Position numbers and translations under genes: made by a program. This document shows, piece by piece, positions 53,478 through 62,218 of a stretch of 64,000 nt of DNA (positions are counted from its first letter, which is position 1; the number at the start of each line of letters is the position of its first letter). The stretch covers positions 620,001 through 684,000 of the forward strand of contig NZ_CP109055.1 in NCBI RefSeq assembly GCF_035975855.1, given 5' to 3'. The DNA comes from Streptomyces sp. NBC_01304 (GTDB lineage Bacteria; Actinomycetota; Actinomycetes; Streptomycetales; Streptomycetaceae). Under the pieces are notes generated by a model, which was given only the letters and a program-made list of their open reading frames with translations, was not told where the DNA came from and ran no database searches.

Positions 53478-54975
53478 CGCCGTCCTCCTCGTCCATCTCC
53501 GCGTACGCCTCGTCCATCGCCTCGCTCGCCGCCTGGGCCCATGCGGCGAGCAGCCTCGGGCACGCCCATACGTCCGCGGGGAACGCACCCGCAGGCGCCG
53601 CGAACCGGCCTTCCGGCACCGCGAACTCACCCGGCGCGTGCAGGTGGTCGAGGTGCGGCTTCATCTCCTCGCGCTGCCAGCTCTCGCGCAGATCCGGCTC
53701 CGGGTGCGCGTCGTCGCCGTTGCCGTGCGCGCAGTCGTGATCGAGCGGATCGGAGTCGACGGCCCGCAACAGCGCCCGCACCTCGCGCCCGACGGCGTAC
53801 GACAGCTCCAGCACCGAGGCCGTCCACATCGCCAGGTGCAGCAGGACCAGGCGCTCGTGGGGGTCGGTGGCGGTCGCGTGCCGGCGGGCCGCCCACAGCC
53901 CGGCGTTCTCACCGATCGTGCCGGAGTCGTCGAGGTCTTCGGCCGCGACGATCACCCTGGTCAGTGCGTCGATGTCGAGGCGTCCGTCGGAACGTACGTA
54001 CACGGCGTCGAGATCATTGGTGTCCCGCTCCCCGAACAACTCGGTGTACCTCGGCCTGAGCTGCGCCAACGCGTCCTCGGCGAGCTCACGCAGATAGCCC
54101 GGGCAGACCCACATCTCGCCCTCGCCCTCGTCGAGCACGTTCTCCACGAGGTGGGCCCGGCCGCCCGGGGTGCGTACGTGGCACGCGATCTCGGCCTCGG
54201 TCTCGTAGTACAGGTCCTCCTGGCCCGGGTGCTCGCCGTCCGCATGCGGGCACGGGAAGCCGTCGCCGTCCCGGCCGCCGAGCATCGCCAGGGCCTCCTG
54301 CAACCCTTCGATCATGGCGTCGAAGACCGGGCGGGTGCGGATGCGGTGGTAGACGTACGGGGTCGTCACATGCTGGGTGATGACGTATCCGGCGAGGACT
54401 GCCCTGTTGCTTCCCGGCAGCGGGGCACTGGCGTTCGTCTCGATCGTGGGAGCGGGGTCGACACCGGGATAGTCGTTCAGGAAGTCCAGCAGATCCCGTA
54501 CGTCGCTCTCGTCGTCCTCGGACACGACCGCGGGTATCCCGGGCACCGAGAACGGAGCGATGACATCGGCGGCGACCCGCGCGATGCCCGCGACGTTGCG
54601 CGGGCACAAGTCGGCCGGTCCACGGGCGACATCGGGACGCTCGCCGATGAGATACCAGCCGCGCGGCCAGTCGAGCTCCTCCGCGTACGGATGCGTCTCA
54701 TGCCCGCAGTCCCGCTCCCCCAGCTCCGTGGCGGCAGCGAGCAGCGCGTCGACGGCGGCCAGCGCGGTCCCGGGCTCCGGGCGCCACGCCAGATACCGGA
54801 CCATCTGCGTGAGCCCGGCGACCCACACATGCGCCGTCTCGCCACCGGGCTCGGCGGCCAGCCGGCGCACGCAGTCGAGGACGAGCGGTTCGGCCACCGC
54901 CGGTTCGCTGCCCGCGCCTATGGAGCACCACTGCTCGTAGAGCGCGGCCGTACGGGCATCAGGAATGACGATCAT
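53455..54975 (-). CDS. Unrecognised Cys/His-repeat protein, three repeats
   Basis: 506 residues, MIVIPDARTAALYEQWCSIG onward. It carries three copies of the C-x-H-x(2-7)-H-P motif (C90 GHETHP, C242 PHADGEHP, C415 AHGNGDDAHP), each followed by Cys-Pro at 124, 291 and 472 (LCPRNVAGIAR, VCPGYLRELAEDAL, ACPRLLAAWAQAA). The first repeat is strikingly like that of the downstream protein (HPYAEEL versus HPYQGDL). The next gene starts 23 nt inside this gene's end, so both are co-translated. Function unknown; the context gives no partner beyond each other. Confidence 0.7.
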   Translation of the reverse strand: MIVIPDARTAALYEQWCSIGAGSEPAVAEPLVLDCVRRLAAEPGGETAHVWVAGLTQMVRYLAWRPEPGTALAAVDALLAAATELGERDCGHETHPYAEELDWPRGWYLIGERPDVARGPADLCPRNVAGIARVAADVIAPFSVPGIPAVVSEDDESDVRDLLDFLNDYPGVDPAPTIETNASAPLPGSNRAVLAGYVITQHVTTPYVYHRIRTRPVFDAMIEGLQEALAMLGGRDGDGFPCPHADGEHPGQEDLYYETEAEIACHVRTPGGRAHLVENVLDEGEGEMWVCPGYLRELAEDALAQLRPRYTELFGERDTNDLDAVYVRSDGRLDIDALTRVIVAAEDLDDSGTIGENAGLWAARRHATATDPHERLVLLHLAMWTASVLELSYAVGREVRALLRAVDSDPLDHDCAHGNGDDAHPEPDLRESWQREEMKPHLDHLHAPGEFAVPEGRFAAPAGAFPADVWACPRLLAAWAQAASEAMDEAYAEMDEEDGDDGSTFL

Positions 54976-55049
54976 GACTGGTACGACGTACGACGGTGCC
55001 TCAGAGGTTCCTGGGACAAGTCCCTGAGCAGCCGTACGGAACGAACGAG

Positions 55050-55083
55050 CGTCCTTGAGCCCCGGATCCGGGGCTCAAGGACG
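55050..55083 (-). terminator. 34-bp perfect palindrome, terminator
   Basis: Two 17-bp halves, CGTCCTTGAGCCCCGGA and its exact complement, meet without a spacer, 28 bp after the stop of the glycoside hydrolase gene. It can form a very stable hairpin and probably ends that transcript. Confidence 0.75.
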
Positions 55084-55110
55084 GCTCTCGAAGCATGCGG
55101 CAGCGACGGC

Positions 55111-56865
55111 TCAGCTGTAGACGCCGAACTCGTAGAGCGAATACCCGTATCCGGTGCCGCGTGCGGTGCCGTGCAGGCGTACGTAGCGACCGTTACCCGT
55201 GACATCGAAGTCGTCGATGCCTCCGTTGCCGGCCGTCACCTCGCGCACGGTCCGCCAGTTCTGGCCGTCGTCCGAGGTCTGGATCGTGTACGTCTTGCCG
55301 TACGCACCCTCCCAGTTGAGCTGGACGTGCCGGATGGCGGTGGACGTGCCCAGGTCGACCTGGAGCCACTGGGGGTCGGCCCAGTCGCTTGCCCAGCGGG
55401 TGTCGGCCTTGCCGTCGGTGGCGTTCGAACCGGGGCAGGGGCAGCCGCCGTAGTCGGTGTTCTGGGCCGAGGAGGCAGTGGTGGGCTTGCCGAGGGCGAC
55501 GTTGGTGCCGTCCACCGGCGGGGCCACGACCTTGATCGAGCGGGTCTCGATGCCGACGTTGCCGTGGCCGTCCTTGGCCTTGACGTACACCTTCCACACG
55601 CCGGTGCGGTCGGGCGCGGTGACCTTCAGCCGGCCGCCGCCGAGATCGGTGTGGGCGGCCGTGGTGAGGGCGCCGCTGTTGTCGATGTACTTGCTGTTGA
55701 AGAGCACTTCGTAGGTGAGGCTGTCGCCCTCCGGGTCGGTGGCCGGTGCGGTGATCGTCAGTTCTCGGCCGGCCGGGACCGCCGAGGCGTTCGGCACGCT
55801 CAGGTCGCCGATGACGGGGGGTGTGTTGTCGCCGCCGGTGGAGGCGCCGTAGGCCTGCTTCAGGGCGTAGTACGACAGGCGCTTCTCGCCCGCGGGCAGC
55901 AGGTTGAACCAGATGCCGCCGAAGTCGTACTCGGTGCCGTAGTGGAAGACCGTCGCGCCGAGGGCGACGCCCCGGTGGTCGGTGACGCAACTCCAGGCCC
56001 GCTTGTAGCCGGCGGCCTTCTCGGTGTCGGTGGGCTCCTTGGGGACGCCGTTGGCGTCGTCGGGGACCTCCCACTCGCCGGCGGGTCCGGTCTCGGTGAT
56101 GATGTACGGCTTGGTGTAACCGCCGCTCTCCCAGGCCGACTTGACGCCGCACACGTCCTGGTAGGAGTTGACGGTGTAGAGGTCGAGGTCGGGGGCGTTC
56201 TTCTTGTAGTAGGGCCAGGCGCCGGTCCAGGCGTCGGTGGAGGTCACCGGGTGGTTGGGGTCGACGGCGTGGATCTTCTTCGCGATGTCGTTGACGAAGG
56301 TGGTGTACGCGTCGCGCTGGCGCTGCAGTTCGTCGCCGCTGAAGCAGTTCTGCAGGCCGAGCACCGACTCGTTGCCGACGCTCCACATCAGGACGCCCGG
56401 GTTGTTCTTGTAGGTGTCCGCCCACTTGGGGAACTCGGCGAGCATCTTGTTCTTGTAGTCGGTGTCGGTGAGGTAGTTGACGCAGCCGCCGCTGCCCGGG
56501 CCGCCGCCGGGCTGCAGCCAGAACCCTGCGACGACCTTGACGCCGTTGGCGGCTGCCGCGTCGAACAGCGGCGCGCTGGAGGCGTCGGTGCCCCAGGTGC
56601 GGACGGTGTTGACGCCGAGGGACTTGACGTCCGGCATGTAGCGGGCGGCGTCGGAGGCGGAGGGCCCCCAGGTGATGCCCTTGACGGTGTAGGGGGCGCC
56701 GTCCACGGTGAGCTGCCAATTGCCTTGGGAGCCGGTCACCTTGACCACGCTGCCGGCGGCGTGCGCGGCAGGTACGGGCAGGGCGACCACGGCGCCTGCG
56801 AGGAGCGCGGCCGCGGTGGCGGCCCGGGCGGAGTGCCCGAGTCTGCGGGTGGGAGGTTGTGCCAC
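55111..56865 (-). CDS. Secreted GH-A clan glycoside hydrolase with discoidin (F5/8 C) module
   Basis: 584 residues. Sec signal with cleavage near AHA-AG (about 37). Residues 45-350 form a TIM barrel of clan GH-A type: KGITWGPSASDAARYMPDVK, acid/base Glu166 in MWSVGNESV, nucleophile candidate Glu258 in YIITETGPAGEWE. A beta-rich linker domain (about 350-450) precedes a C-terminal F5/8 type C / CBM32 carbohydrate-binding module (about 455-584, RWASDWADPQWLQVDLG, GTGYGYSLYEFGV). The GH family number is not certain. A LacI-type operator about 100 bp upstream links it to the beta-glucan regulon. Confidence 0.85.
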   Translation of the reverse strand: MAQPPTRRLGHSARAATAAALLAGAVVALPVPAAHAAGSVVKVTGSQGNWQLTVDGAPYTVKGITWGPSASDAARYMPDVKSLGVNTVRTWGTDASSAPLFDAAAANGVKVVAGFWLQPGGGPGSGGCVNYLTDTDYKNKMLAEFPKWADTYKNNPGVLMWSVGNESVLGLQNCFSGDELQRQRDAYTTFVNDIAKKIHAVDPNHPVTSTDAWTGAWPYYKKNAPDLDLYTVNSYQDVCGVKSAWESGGYTKPYIITETGPAGEWEVPDDANGVPKEPTDTEKAAGYKRAWSCVTDHRGVALGATVFHYGTEYDFGGIWFNLLPAGEKRLSYYALKQAYGASTGGDNTPPVIGDLSVPNASAVPAGRELTITAPATDPEGDSLTYEVLFNSKYIDNSGALTTAAHTDLGGGRLKVTAPDRTGVWKVYVKAKDGHGNVGIETRSIKVVAPPVDGTNVALGKPTTASSAQNTDYGGCPCPGSNATDGKADTRWASDWADPQWLQVDLGTSTAIRHVQLNWEGAYGKTYTIQTSDDGQNWRTVREVTAGNGGIDDFDVTGNGRYVRLHGTARGTGYGYSLYEFGVYS

Positions 56866-56889
56866 GGATCTTCCTCCTAGCGAGGAGAG

Positions 56890-56966
56890 GTACGGAGGGT
56901 GCGGGGTCCGGAGACGTATGGGGGGTGCGGGTTCCGCGTCGTACGGAGGGTGCGGGTCCGGAACTG
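56890..56966. repeat. Three imperfect 25-bp direct repeats
   Basis: Units begin GTACGGAGGGTGCGGGGTCC, GTATGGGGGGTGCGGGTTCC and GTACGGAGGGTGCGGGTCCG. They sit between the hydrolase start and the LacI operator and may form its leader. Confidence 0.65.
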
Positions 56967-56980
56967 GGAGAGCGCTCTCC
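56967..56980. promoter_or_regulatory. LacI-type operator upstream of the glycoside hydrolase
   Basis: Perfect GGAGAGCGCTCTCC, identical to the sites before the GH3 and LacI genes. About 100 bp before the hydrolase start. Its right half is also part of the terminator stem of the DUF1996 gene. Confidence 0.8.
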
Positions 56981-57018
56981 GAGATGGGCGGGAGGGAGCC
57001 CGGCCCATCTCGGAGAGC
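56974..57018 (-). terminator. Terminator of the DUF1996 gene
   Basis: 16-bp perfect arms GCTCTCCGAGATGGGC and GCCCATCTCGGAGAGC with a 13-nt loop, just after the DUF1996 stop. The left arm contains half of the LacI operator. Confidence 0.7.
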
Positions 57019-57024
57019 AGGGGC

Positions 57025-58134
57025 TCAGGGCAGTTCGTAGTTCTCGTCGAGCGCCGCGCCCGCTTCGGGGTGGGTCTCGTCATAGCCGCGCGCATTGCAC
57101 TGCAGGGCGCCGACCACACAGTGATCCACCAGTGCCTTCAGCGTGCGGTCGTCCCACGCGTTGAAGAAGTCGTAGTGGAACGAGTGGCCCGCACCGCTCG
57201 CCAGCTTGACCTGCGACATGTCGCCGTTGACGGGGAAGGCCATCTTGAACTCGACCATCGGCAGCGCAACAGGGTGACTGGCCGGGCAGATGTTGTTGTT
57301 GGTGCCGGGATTAACCACCGGATACGCCATGTGGCTCTTGTGGTCCGGCGTGTCCAGATACTTGCCGTCCCAGCAACTCGGCGCCTGGAAGCGGATGTTG
57401 AGCTGGACGTCCGGCCGGTCCGGACAGGTCTTCGGGATGTCGACGTTGAAGAAGCTGTCGCCGCACTCCCAGCCCTCGACGAACCCGCGGTGGGCCCGGA
57501 ACTCCTCCGCGCTCTGCGTCGGACTGCCGACGACGAACCGCAGCCCCTTGGGGAAGGGCCGCACGCTCGTGTAGTCGGTCACGCCCGCCTTGTAGTAGAT
57601 GACCTGCGGACCGACCGGCAGCACGGACTGTGTGCCATTGAGCAGGGTCGGCATCCAGTAACCGGACTTGTCGCCGGGCGCCTTGCACTTGGTGGCGCCC
57701 GAACTCAGGGATTCGGTGGTGCTGTTGGCGTCGGTCGTGGTGTTGCCCATGAAGGTGTGGTCATGGGACTTGCCCGGCTGGCCGGGATAGACGATGGGGT
57801 CGTCGGGCTTGGTGTGCGTGACCGTGCAGTTGGCCTGGAACTCGTGGAAATACCGGTGGGGCGGCTCCTTCGTCGAGGGTTCCACGCCGGTGACCGGCGG
57901 GTTCGCGGGGATGTAGCCATCGGCGTCGAGGTCCTCGGCGGCGGCCTTGGTGGAGGCGGCCATGGTGTGGCCGCTGTGCGACCCACCGGCCTGCGCCGCC
58001 GCGTGATGAGCGCCTTGCCCCGCGCCCGCGTCCGGCGCGTCGGCGCTCATGGCGACCCCGCTCACACCGAGGGTCGTCAAGACCAGCGCGCCGGATATCA
58101 GTAACCCCGAGAAAATCTTGGATCTCCGTGCCAT
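57025..58134 (-). CDS. Secreted DUF1996 family protein
   Basis: 369 residues from ATG after GGAGG. Sec signal (residues 1-31). A His- and Ala-rich segment (GAHHAAAQAGGSHSGHTM) precedes the DUF1996 domain (about 95-335): YFHEFQANCTVTHTKPDDPI, PGKSHDHTFMGNTTTDANST, YWMPTLLNG, CWDGKYLDTPDHKSHMAYPV, FHYDFFNAWDD. DUF1996 proteins are common secreted proteins in fungi and streptomycetes with no settled activity. The invariant HDHTF and DHKSHMAYP motifs suggest metal or ligand binding. A perfect LacI operator precedes the gene. Confidence 0.88.
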   Translation of the reverse strand: MARRSKIFSGLLISGALVLTTLGVSGVAMSADAPDAGAGQGAHHAAAQAGGSHSGHTMAASTKAAAEDLDADGYIPANPPVTGVEPSTKEPPHRYFHEFQANCTVTHTKPDDPIVYPGQPGKSHDHTFMGNTTTDANSTTESLSSGATKCKAPGDKSGYWMPTLLNGTQSVLPVGPQVIYYKAGVTDYTSVRPFPKGLRFVVGSPTQSAEEFRAHRGFVEGWECGDSFFNVDIPKTCPDRPDVQLNIRFQAPSCWDGKYLDTPDHKSHMAYPVVNPGTNNNICPASHPVALPMVEFKMAFPVNGDMSQVKLASGAGHSFHYDFFNAWDDRTLKALVDHCVVGALQCNARGYDETHPEAGAALDENYELP

Positions 58135-58247
58135 GGAGACCTCCTGCCACGTCAGTTTGGACGGTGGGGGGCGGGCGGAGGTGGAGGTGAGCGTGCACCT
58201 CCGACTACCCGGGCCGGAAGGGCGCTCTCCCTGTAGCGGGGAACTGT

Positions 58248-58263
58248 GGGAGAGCGCTCTCCC
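58248..58263. promoter_or_regulatory. LacI-type operator upstream of the DUF1996 gene
   Basis: GGGAGAGCGCTCTCCC, a 16-bp palindrome containing the shared 14-bp core, about 115 bp before the start. A second, degenerate copy (GAAGGGCGCTCTCCC) lies at about 58217-58231. Confidence 0.8.
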
Positions 58264-58336
58264 GCTGCGGAGTGTTCCGTCCATGACACAGACGTGTCAA
58301 GAGAAGATGTCGGACCCGGGTCGGGAGCGAGAAGCC

Positions 58337-59596
58337 TCAGCACGCGAACTCAGGGGTCTTCTCCGTGGGCAACGTGCGCGTTGTCCGAAGCGGTGACAAG
58401 AAGTTGGGAAGGGCGCTCAGCGTCATACCTGCTGCACCGATCCACAGGGTGGTTGTCGCTCCGAACGCGGAGCCCGAGGCTCCGCCCAAGAGCCGGCCGA
58501 GAGGAATGCCGCTCCAGGAGACGAATCGAGTTGTTGCGCTCATCCGACCCAGAAGCCGATCCGGCGTCAGGGCTTGTTGGAAGCTTGATTGAGTCACCAC
58601 GCGAACAACTCCGCACAGCGAAAAGGCCGCGAGCCCGATCGCAGCCAGGTACAGGCACCAACCCGTTCGCGCCAACGGCATGAGGACGGTCAACGGACAG
58701 GCGACCAATGACCCGAGCCAGATGACCCGGCCTTGCCCGACCCAAGTCGAGATCCTGGCCGCCGACAGCGCACCCAGCAAGGCTCCACAGCCCATGCCCG
58801 AAAGAATGAGGCCGATACCGAAGGACTGGAGACCTGTCTCCCGCTCCAAGAAGACAAGCAACATGGTCTGATACATGACCAGGAAGAGGTTGAATATGGC
58901 ATCCCCCAGCATGATTGCCCGCAGGGTGGGGGAGTTGACCACGAACGTCAATCCCTCCTTGATCTCGCGAATCAATTGAGGGTGCTCACTCGGTTCCGGC
59001 TTCCGTTCGCGCTTCCGGATGGTGATCGCGAGCAGCCCCGACAGAGCCATCCCGGCCGAACTCACCAGAAGCGTTGCAGGGGCTCCGACCAGGCCGACCA
59101 GTGGTCCTGCCACGGTCGGCCCGCTGACACTGGTCACCGAGCGTACTGCCGCCAGTTTTGAGTTCCCTTCCACGACCTTGTTGCGTCCCACCAAGTGCGG
59201 GAGATAGCTGACGTACGCAACATCGAAGAAGACGGTCAACACCCCATGGACCAGGGCGACTGCGTAGAGCCACCAGATGGTGAGGAGGCCTGCCCACCAC
59301 GCCGCCGGTATCGTCAAGAGAAGCAGCGCGCGAGCGAGATCGGTGCTGATCATCACCGATCGCTTCCGCACGCGGTCCACCCACGCGCCTGCCGGCAGTC
59401 CTGCCAGGAGCGACCCTGCCGCGGTCATCGCGGTCAGTAATCCGACCTGAAACTCATCGACATGCAATGTCGCAATGGCAACCATGGGCAAGGCCAGAAA
59501 GATGATGCGGTCGCCCAGCTGACCGAGCGCGGTGGCAGCAAACAAGCATCTGAAATCCCGATCGCGCAAGAGGCCGAGCTGGGTGGATTTAGACAT
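58337..59596 (-). CDS. MFS transporter (EntS/MFS_3-type exporter)
   Basis: 419 residues from ATG giving MSKSTQLGLLRDRDFRCLFA. About 12 membrane segments; the opening F-RCLFAATALGQLGDRIIFLA and the loop GLPAGAWVDRVRKRSVMIST are the MFS_3/EntS signature. GVGIGLILSGMGCGALLGAL-like segment LQSFGIGLILSGMGCGALLG lies in the second half. It exports a small hydrophobic compound, possibly an antibiotic. It lies 49 bp after the GntR gene, probably its target. Confidence 0.9.
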   Translation of the reverse strand: MSKSTQLGLLRDRDFRCLFAATALGQLGDRIIFLALPMVAIATLHVDEFQVGLLTAMTAAGSLLAGLPAGAWVDRVRKRSVMISTDLARALLLLTIPAAWWAGLLTIWWLYAVALVHGVLTVFFDVAYVSYLPHLVGRNKVVEGNSKLAAVRSVTSVSGPTVAGPLVGLVGAPATLLVSSAGMALSGLLAITIRKRERKPEPSEHPQLIREIKEGLTFVVNSPTLRAIMLGDAIFNLFLVMYQTMLLVFLERETGLQSFGIGLILSGMGCGALLGALSAARISTWVGQGRVIWLGSLVACPLTVLMPLARTGWCLYLAAIGLAAFSLCGVVRVVTQSSFQQALTPDRLLGRMSATTRFVSWSGIPLGRLLGGASGSAFGATTTLWIGAAGMTLSALPNFLSPLRTTRTLPTEKTPEFAC

Positions 59597-59645
59597 ACGA
59601 GTCCCTACTGTCGAATACGCGATGGCTCTCCAATGGCTGCGGTTG

Positions 59646-60410
59646 CTACGGCCGGTCGACTCCGAACTCGTAGACCACTTCCCGGCGCACGTCCGGAATG
59701 ACCATGTCGGCCGTTTCCACCGGACGACCGTCCGTGTCGAAGATGGTCCGCTCGATCTGCAGCACGAGATCCCCCACGCTGATCCCCAGGAGGTTCGCCT
59801 GCACATGGGTGGCACGAGCCGGGCGCGGCACCTCGACCACAGTCGAGATGACCACACCGATGGAGCGCATGCGCTCCGGCACTCCCTTGCCCGCCAGAGG
59901 ACCCGTCTCGGGCAGCACGACCGGCGTGCCATCCGTGATGGCCATCGGCTCCCAGGATTCGGAAAGTTGCACGGGGTGCCCGCCGGCGAGGAACTCGTAA
60001 TGCGTACGGACACAGAGGTCCCCGGGGCTGATGGCAAGCCGCTCGGCGATCGCCTCGGGGGCGGGGACGCGCACCTGGCTGTGTGCATCCCAAGCGTCGG
60101 CACTGCCCCGCTCCCTCGTGTCGGGCCGGCGGGGAGAGCCCTCCCCGCGTTCGCGGTGCCGCGAGCGGATCAGTCGCAGGCGCTCGCGCGGCATCCGGAC
60201 GTAGGTGCCCGAGCCGGCGCGCCCTTCGACGAGACCGTCAATGATCAGACAGTCCATGGCCCTCTGCAGGACGTTGCGTCCGACCCCGTACCCCACGGCG
60301 AGCCGTGCCCGGGACGGCAGGCGCTCCCCGATCTCCCACTCCCCCGCGAGAATCCGTGCGCGCAGTGCGTCGGCCACTGCGAGGTACGGCGCCTCTCGGG
60401 GCATGGGCAA
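59646..60410 (-). CDS. GntR family (HutC/UTRA) transcriptional regulator
   Basis: 254 residues; a second ATG two codons in is possible. Winged helix at about 8-75 (YLAVADALRARILAGEWEIG, LPSRARLAVGYGVGRNVLQR, GLVEGRAGSGTYV), then a UTRA effector domain (VRTHYEFLAGGHPVQLSESW, VVEVPRPARATHVQANLLGI). It probably represses the MFS exporter directly downstream in the same transcript, and itself. Ligand unknown. Confidence 0.92.
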   Translation of the reverse strand: MPMPREAPYLAVADALRARILAGEWEIGERLPSRARLAVGYGVGRNVLQRAMDCLIIDGLVEGRAGSGTYVRMPRERLRLIRSRHRERGEGSPRRPDTRERGSADAWDAHSQVRVPAPEAIAERLAISPGDLCVRTHYEFLAGGHPVQLSESWEPMAITDGTPVVLPETGPLAGKGVPERMRSIGVVISTVVEVPRPARATHVQANLLGISVGDLVLQIERTIFDTDGRPVETADMVIPDVRREVVYEFGVDRP

Positions 60411-60635
60411 TCCTCCGGTTGTCGTGCGCTGCGGCAGCTGGTCGTTCCAAGGAGCGTTGGCAAGCTACTGCACCGGATGAAAGCTGCTGGAGTAGAAACA
60501 CGCTCAGCGCTCACACGACCACGGTGGCCACACGCCCGCGACAGTCCGGCACTGTCCTCACCGCCGCAACCTCCGACCCGCAGCGCACCGTCGGCAGGCT
60601 CACCGCCCCCGAACCGGACTCAGAACGAGGGGACT

Positions 60636-61454
60636 TCAGGTCAGGAACAGCGCCGCGCCGTCGCGCCGACTCCGGCGTGCCCGCCAGGCGAGGACGCCGA
60701 GAGCGGCACCCAGCCAGCACGCTCCGACGAGCGTTTCCCACCCGGCCAGCCCGAGGGTGTGCAGGCCCGCCTCACCATCGAGTGCCTCGCGGATCGCCGA
60801 CAGGCCGTGGGTCAGCGGGAGCACCTGGCCGAGCCCCGCGAGGACCGGGCCGACCGCACCGGCCGGCACCTCAGCCCCGCACACGATGAGCATGACGGTG
60901 AACGCCGCATTGGACACCACGTTGCGCAGGTCCGGGGCAGTGAGCACCAAGGAGCCCAGGAAGAGTCCGAGGCAGTAGCTGGTCACGGCGACCAGCACCA
61001 GCAGGGCGGTCAGCAGCAGCACCGAAAGGACGGTCAGCCGTAGGTCCGCCACCGGACCGAGGATGAGTACGGCGCCCAGACCACAGGCCACACCGTCCGG
61101 GAGCCAGAACAGGCTCCTTCCCACCAGGACCAGCGCGGGATTGCTGGGCGAGGCGACCAGCAGGGGCAGCGTGCCGTTCTGCAGTTCCCAGGTCGTGGAA
61201 GCGGTCGCGAACATGCCGTGCAGCGCGACCAGCGCCACGGCGTTCCCGATCAGCAGATAGCGCGCCTGATCCGGCCCGAGCAGGGTGCCGATGGTGGTGA
61301 AGAACAGCACCTGCGCGAGCATCCGGACGAACCAGCCGAGCAGCCACGTCTTCCAGGTGAAGACCGTGCCGTAGTCGGCGAGTCCGGCGCGTGCCGCCCA
61401 GCCGAGGACCTGGACCCGGCTGCCCGGCCCGAACTCGTTCGCCCGTCGGCTCAT
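60636..61454 (-). CDS. ABC-2 type transporter permease, subunit 2
   Basis: 272 residues from ATG overlapping the previous permease stop by 4 nt. Six hydrophobic segments; ELQNGTLPLLVASPSNPALV and LPLTHGLSAIREALDGE are typical of ABC-2 (DrrB/NatB-like) export permeases. It works with the adjacent permease and ATPase to export a small molecule or peptide. Confidence 0.9.
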   Translation of the reverse strand: MSRRANEFGPGSRVQVLGWAARAGLADYGTVFTWKTWLLGWFVRMLAQVLFFTTIGTLLGPDQARYLLIGNAVALVALHGMFATASTTWELQNGTLPLLVASPSNPALVLVGRSLFWLPDGVACGLGAVLILGPVADLRLTVLSVLLLTALLVLVAVTSYCLGLFLGSLVLTAPDLRNVVSNAAFTVMLIVCGAEVPAGAVGPVLAGLGQVLPLTHGLSAIREALDGEAGLHTLGLAGWETLVGACWLGAALGVLAWRARRSRRDGAALFLT

Positions 61455-62218
61455 CGCAGCCCCACCGTCCCGTTCTCCCGTACGAGGCGGACGACTCTGC
61501 CGAGCAGCAGCCGCCCACCTAGCGCGGCGAGGAATCCGAGTCCGAGCACGGCGGCCAGCCGCCACCCCACCGACTGGACCGGGTCCGCGGCGAGTGCGTC
61601 GCGCAACAGGTCGGAACTCCAGGAAAGGTAGATGAGCCGGCCCGGCGGGTGGGTCCACTCCGGAAGTCTGTCCAGCGGCGTGAAGACTCCGCCGAGCAGC
61701 AGGATCGGATAGCTCAGCGAGTTCTGGAACGTACGGGCGGTCCGGGTCGCGACGAACAGGGCCGCCATGAGGCACGCCGCCCCCGCGGTGGCGGCTGCCG
61801 TGGCGAGCAGGGCGACGACGAAGACCCAGGGGTGCGGGACTTCGGGGACGGTGTCGAAGGCGAGGACGGACACCGCGGCCACCTCCACCACCGTCAGCAG
61901 GCTGATCAGCGTCGTCACCCAGACCCGGCTGAAGACGAGCCGGACGAAGTCGACCGGAGCGGCTATCTGCAGCTCCAGCGTGCCGAGCCACCGGTCGTTG
62001 TCGACGACCTCGCCGGAGATCAGCATGGCCATGCTCCACACGCCCATCAAAACGGGGGCGAGGAGTGCGTAGGCGAGGAGTTCGGGCCGGTCGTTGTGCC
62101 GGATCAGCAGCAGGAAGACGGCGGCGAGCAGCGGGGTGCGCACCAGGTCGATGAGGTAGTCGCGGTGGGTCAGGACGAGACGGCCCTGGAACTTTCCGGC
62201 CGCGAGGAGCAGACTCAC
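61451..62218 (-). CDS. ABC-2 type transporter permease, subunit 1
   Basis: 255 residues overlapping the ATPase stop by 4 nt. Six membrane segments. SGEVVDNDRWLGTLELQIAA and the late motif GGVFTPLDRLPEWTHPPGRL, then YLSWSSDLLRDAL, are ABC-2 permease features. It forms a heterodimeric channel with the next gene. Confidence 0.9.
   Translation of the reverse strand: MSLLLAAGKFQGRLVLTHRDYLIDLVRTPLLAAVFLLLIRHNDRPELLAYALLAPVLMGVWSMAMLISGEVVDNDRWLGTLELQIAAPVDFVRLVFSRVWVTTLISLLTVVEVAAVSVLAFDTVPEVPHPWVFVVALLATAAATAGAACLMAALFVATRTARTFQNSLSYPILLLGGVFTPLDRLPEWTHPPGRLIYLSWSSDLLRDALAADPVQSVGWRLAAVLGLGFLAALGGRLLLGRVVRLVRENGTVGLR

Noticed and set aside
53230..56880. A 1216-codon open frame on the plus strand
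   Set aside because: It lies antisense to four reverse-strand genes with clear families or motifs. High GC leaves the complementary frame open; the translation is low-complexity Arg/Val/Gly without a domain.
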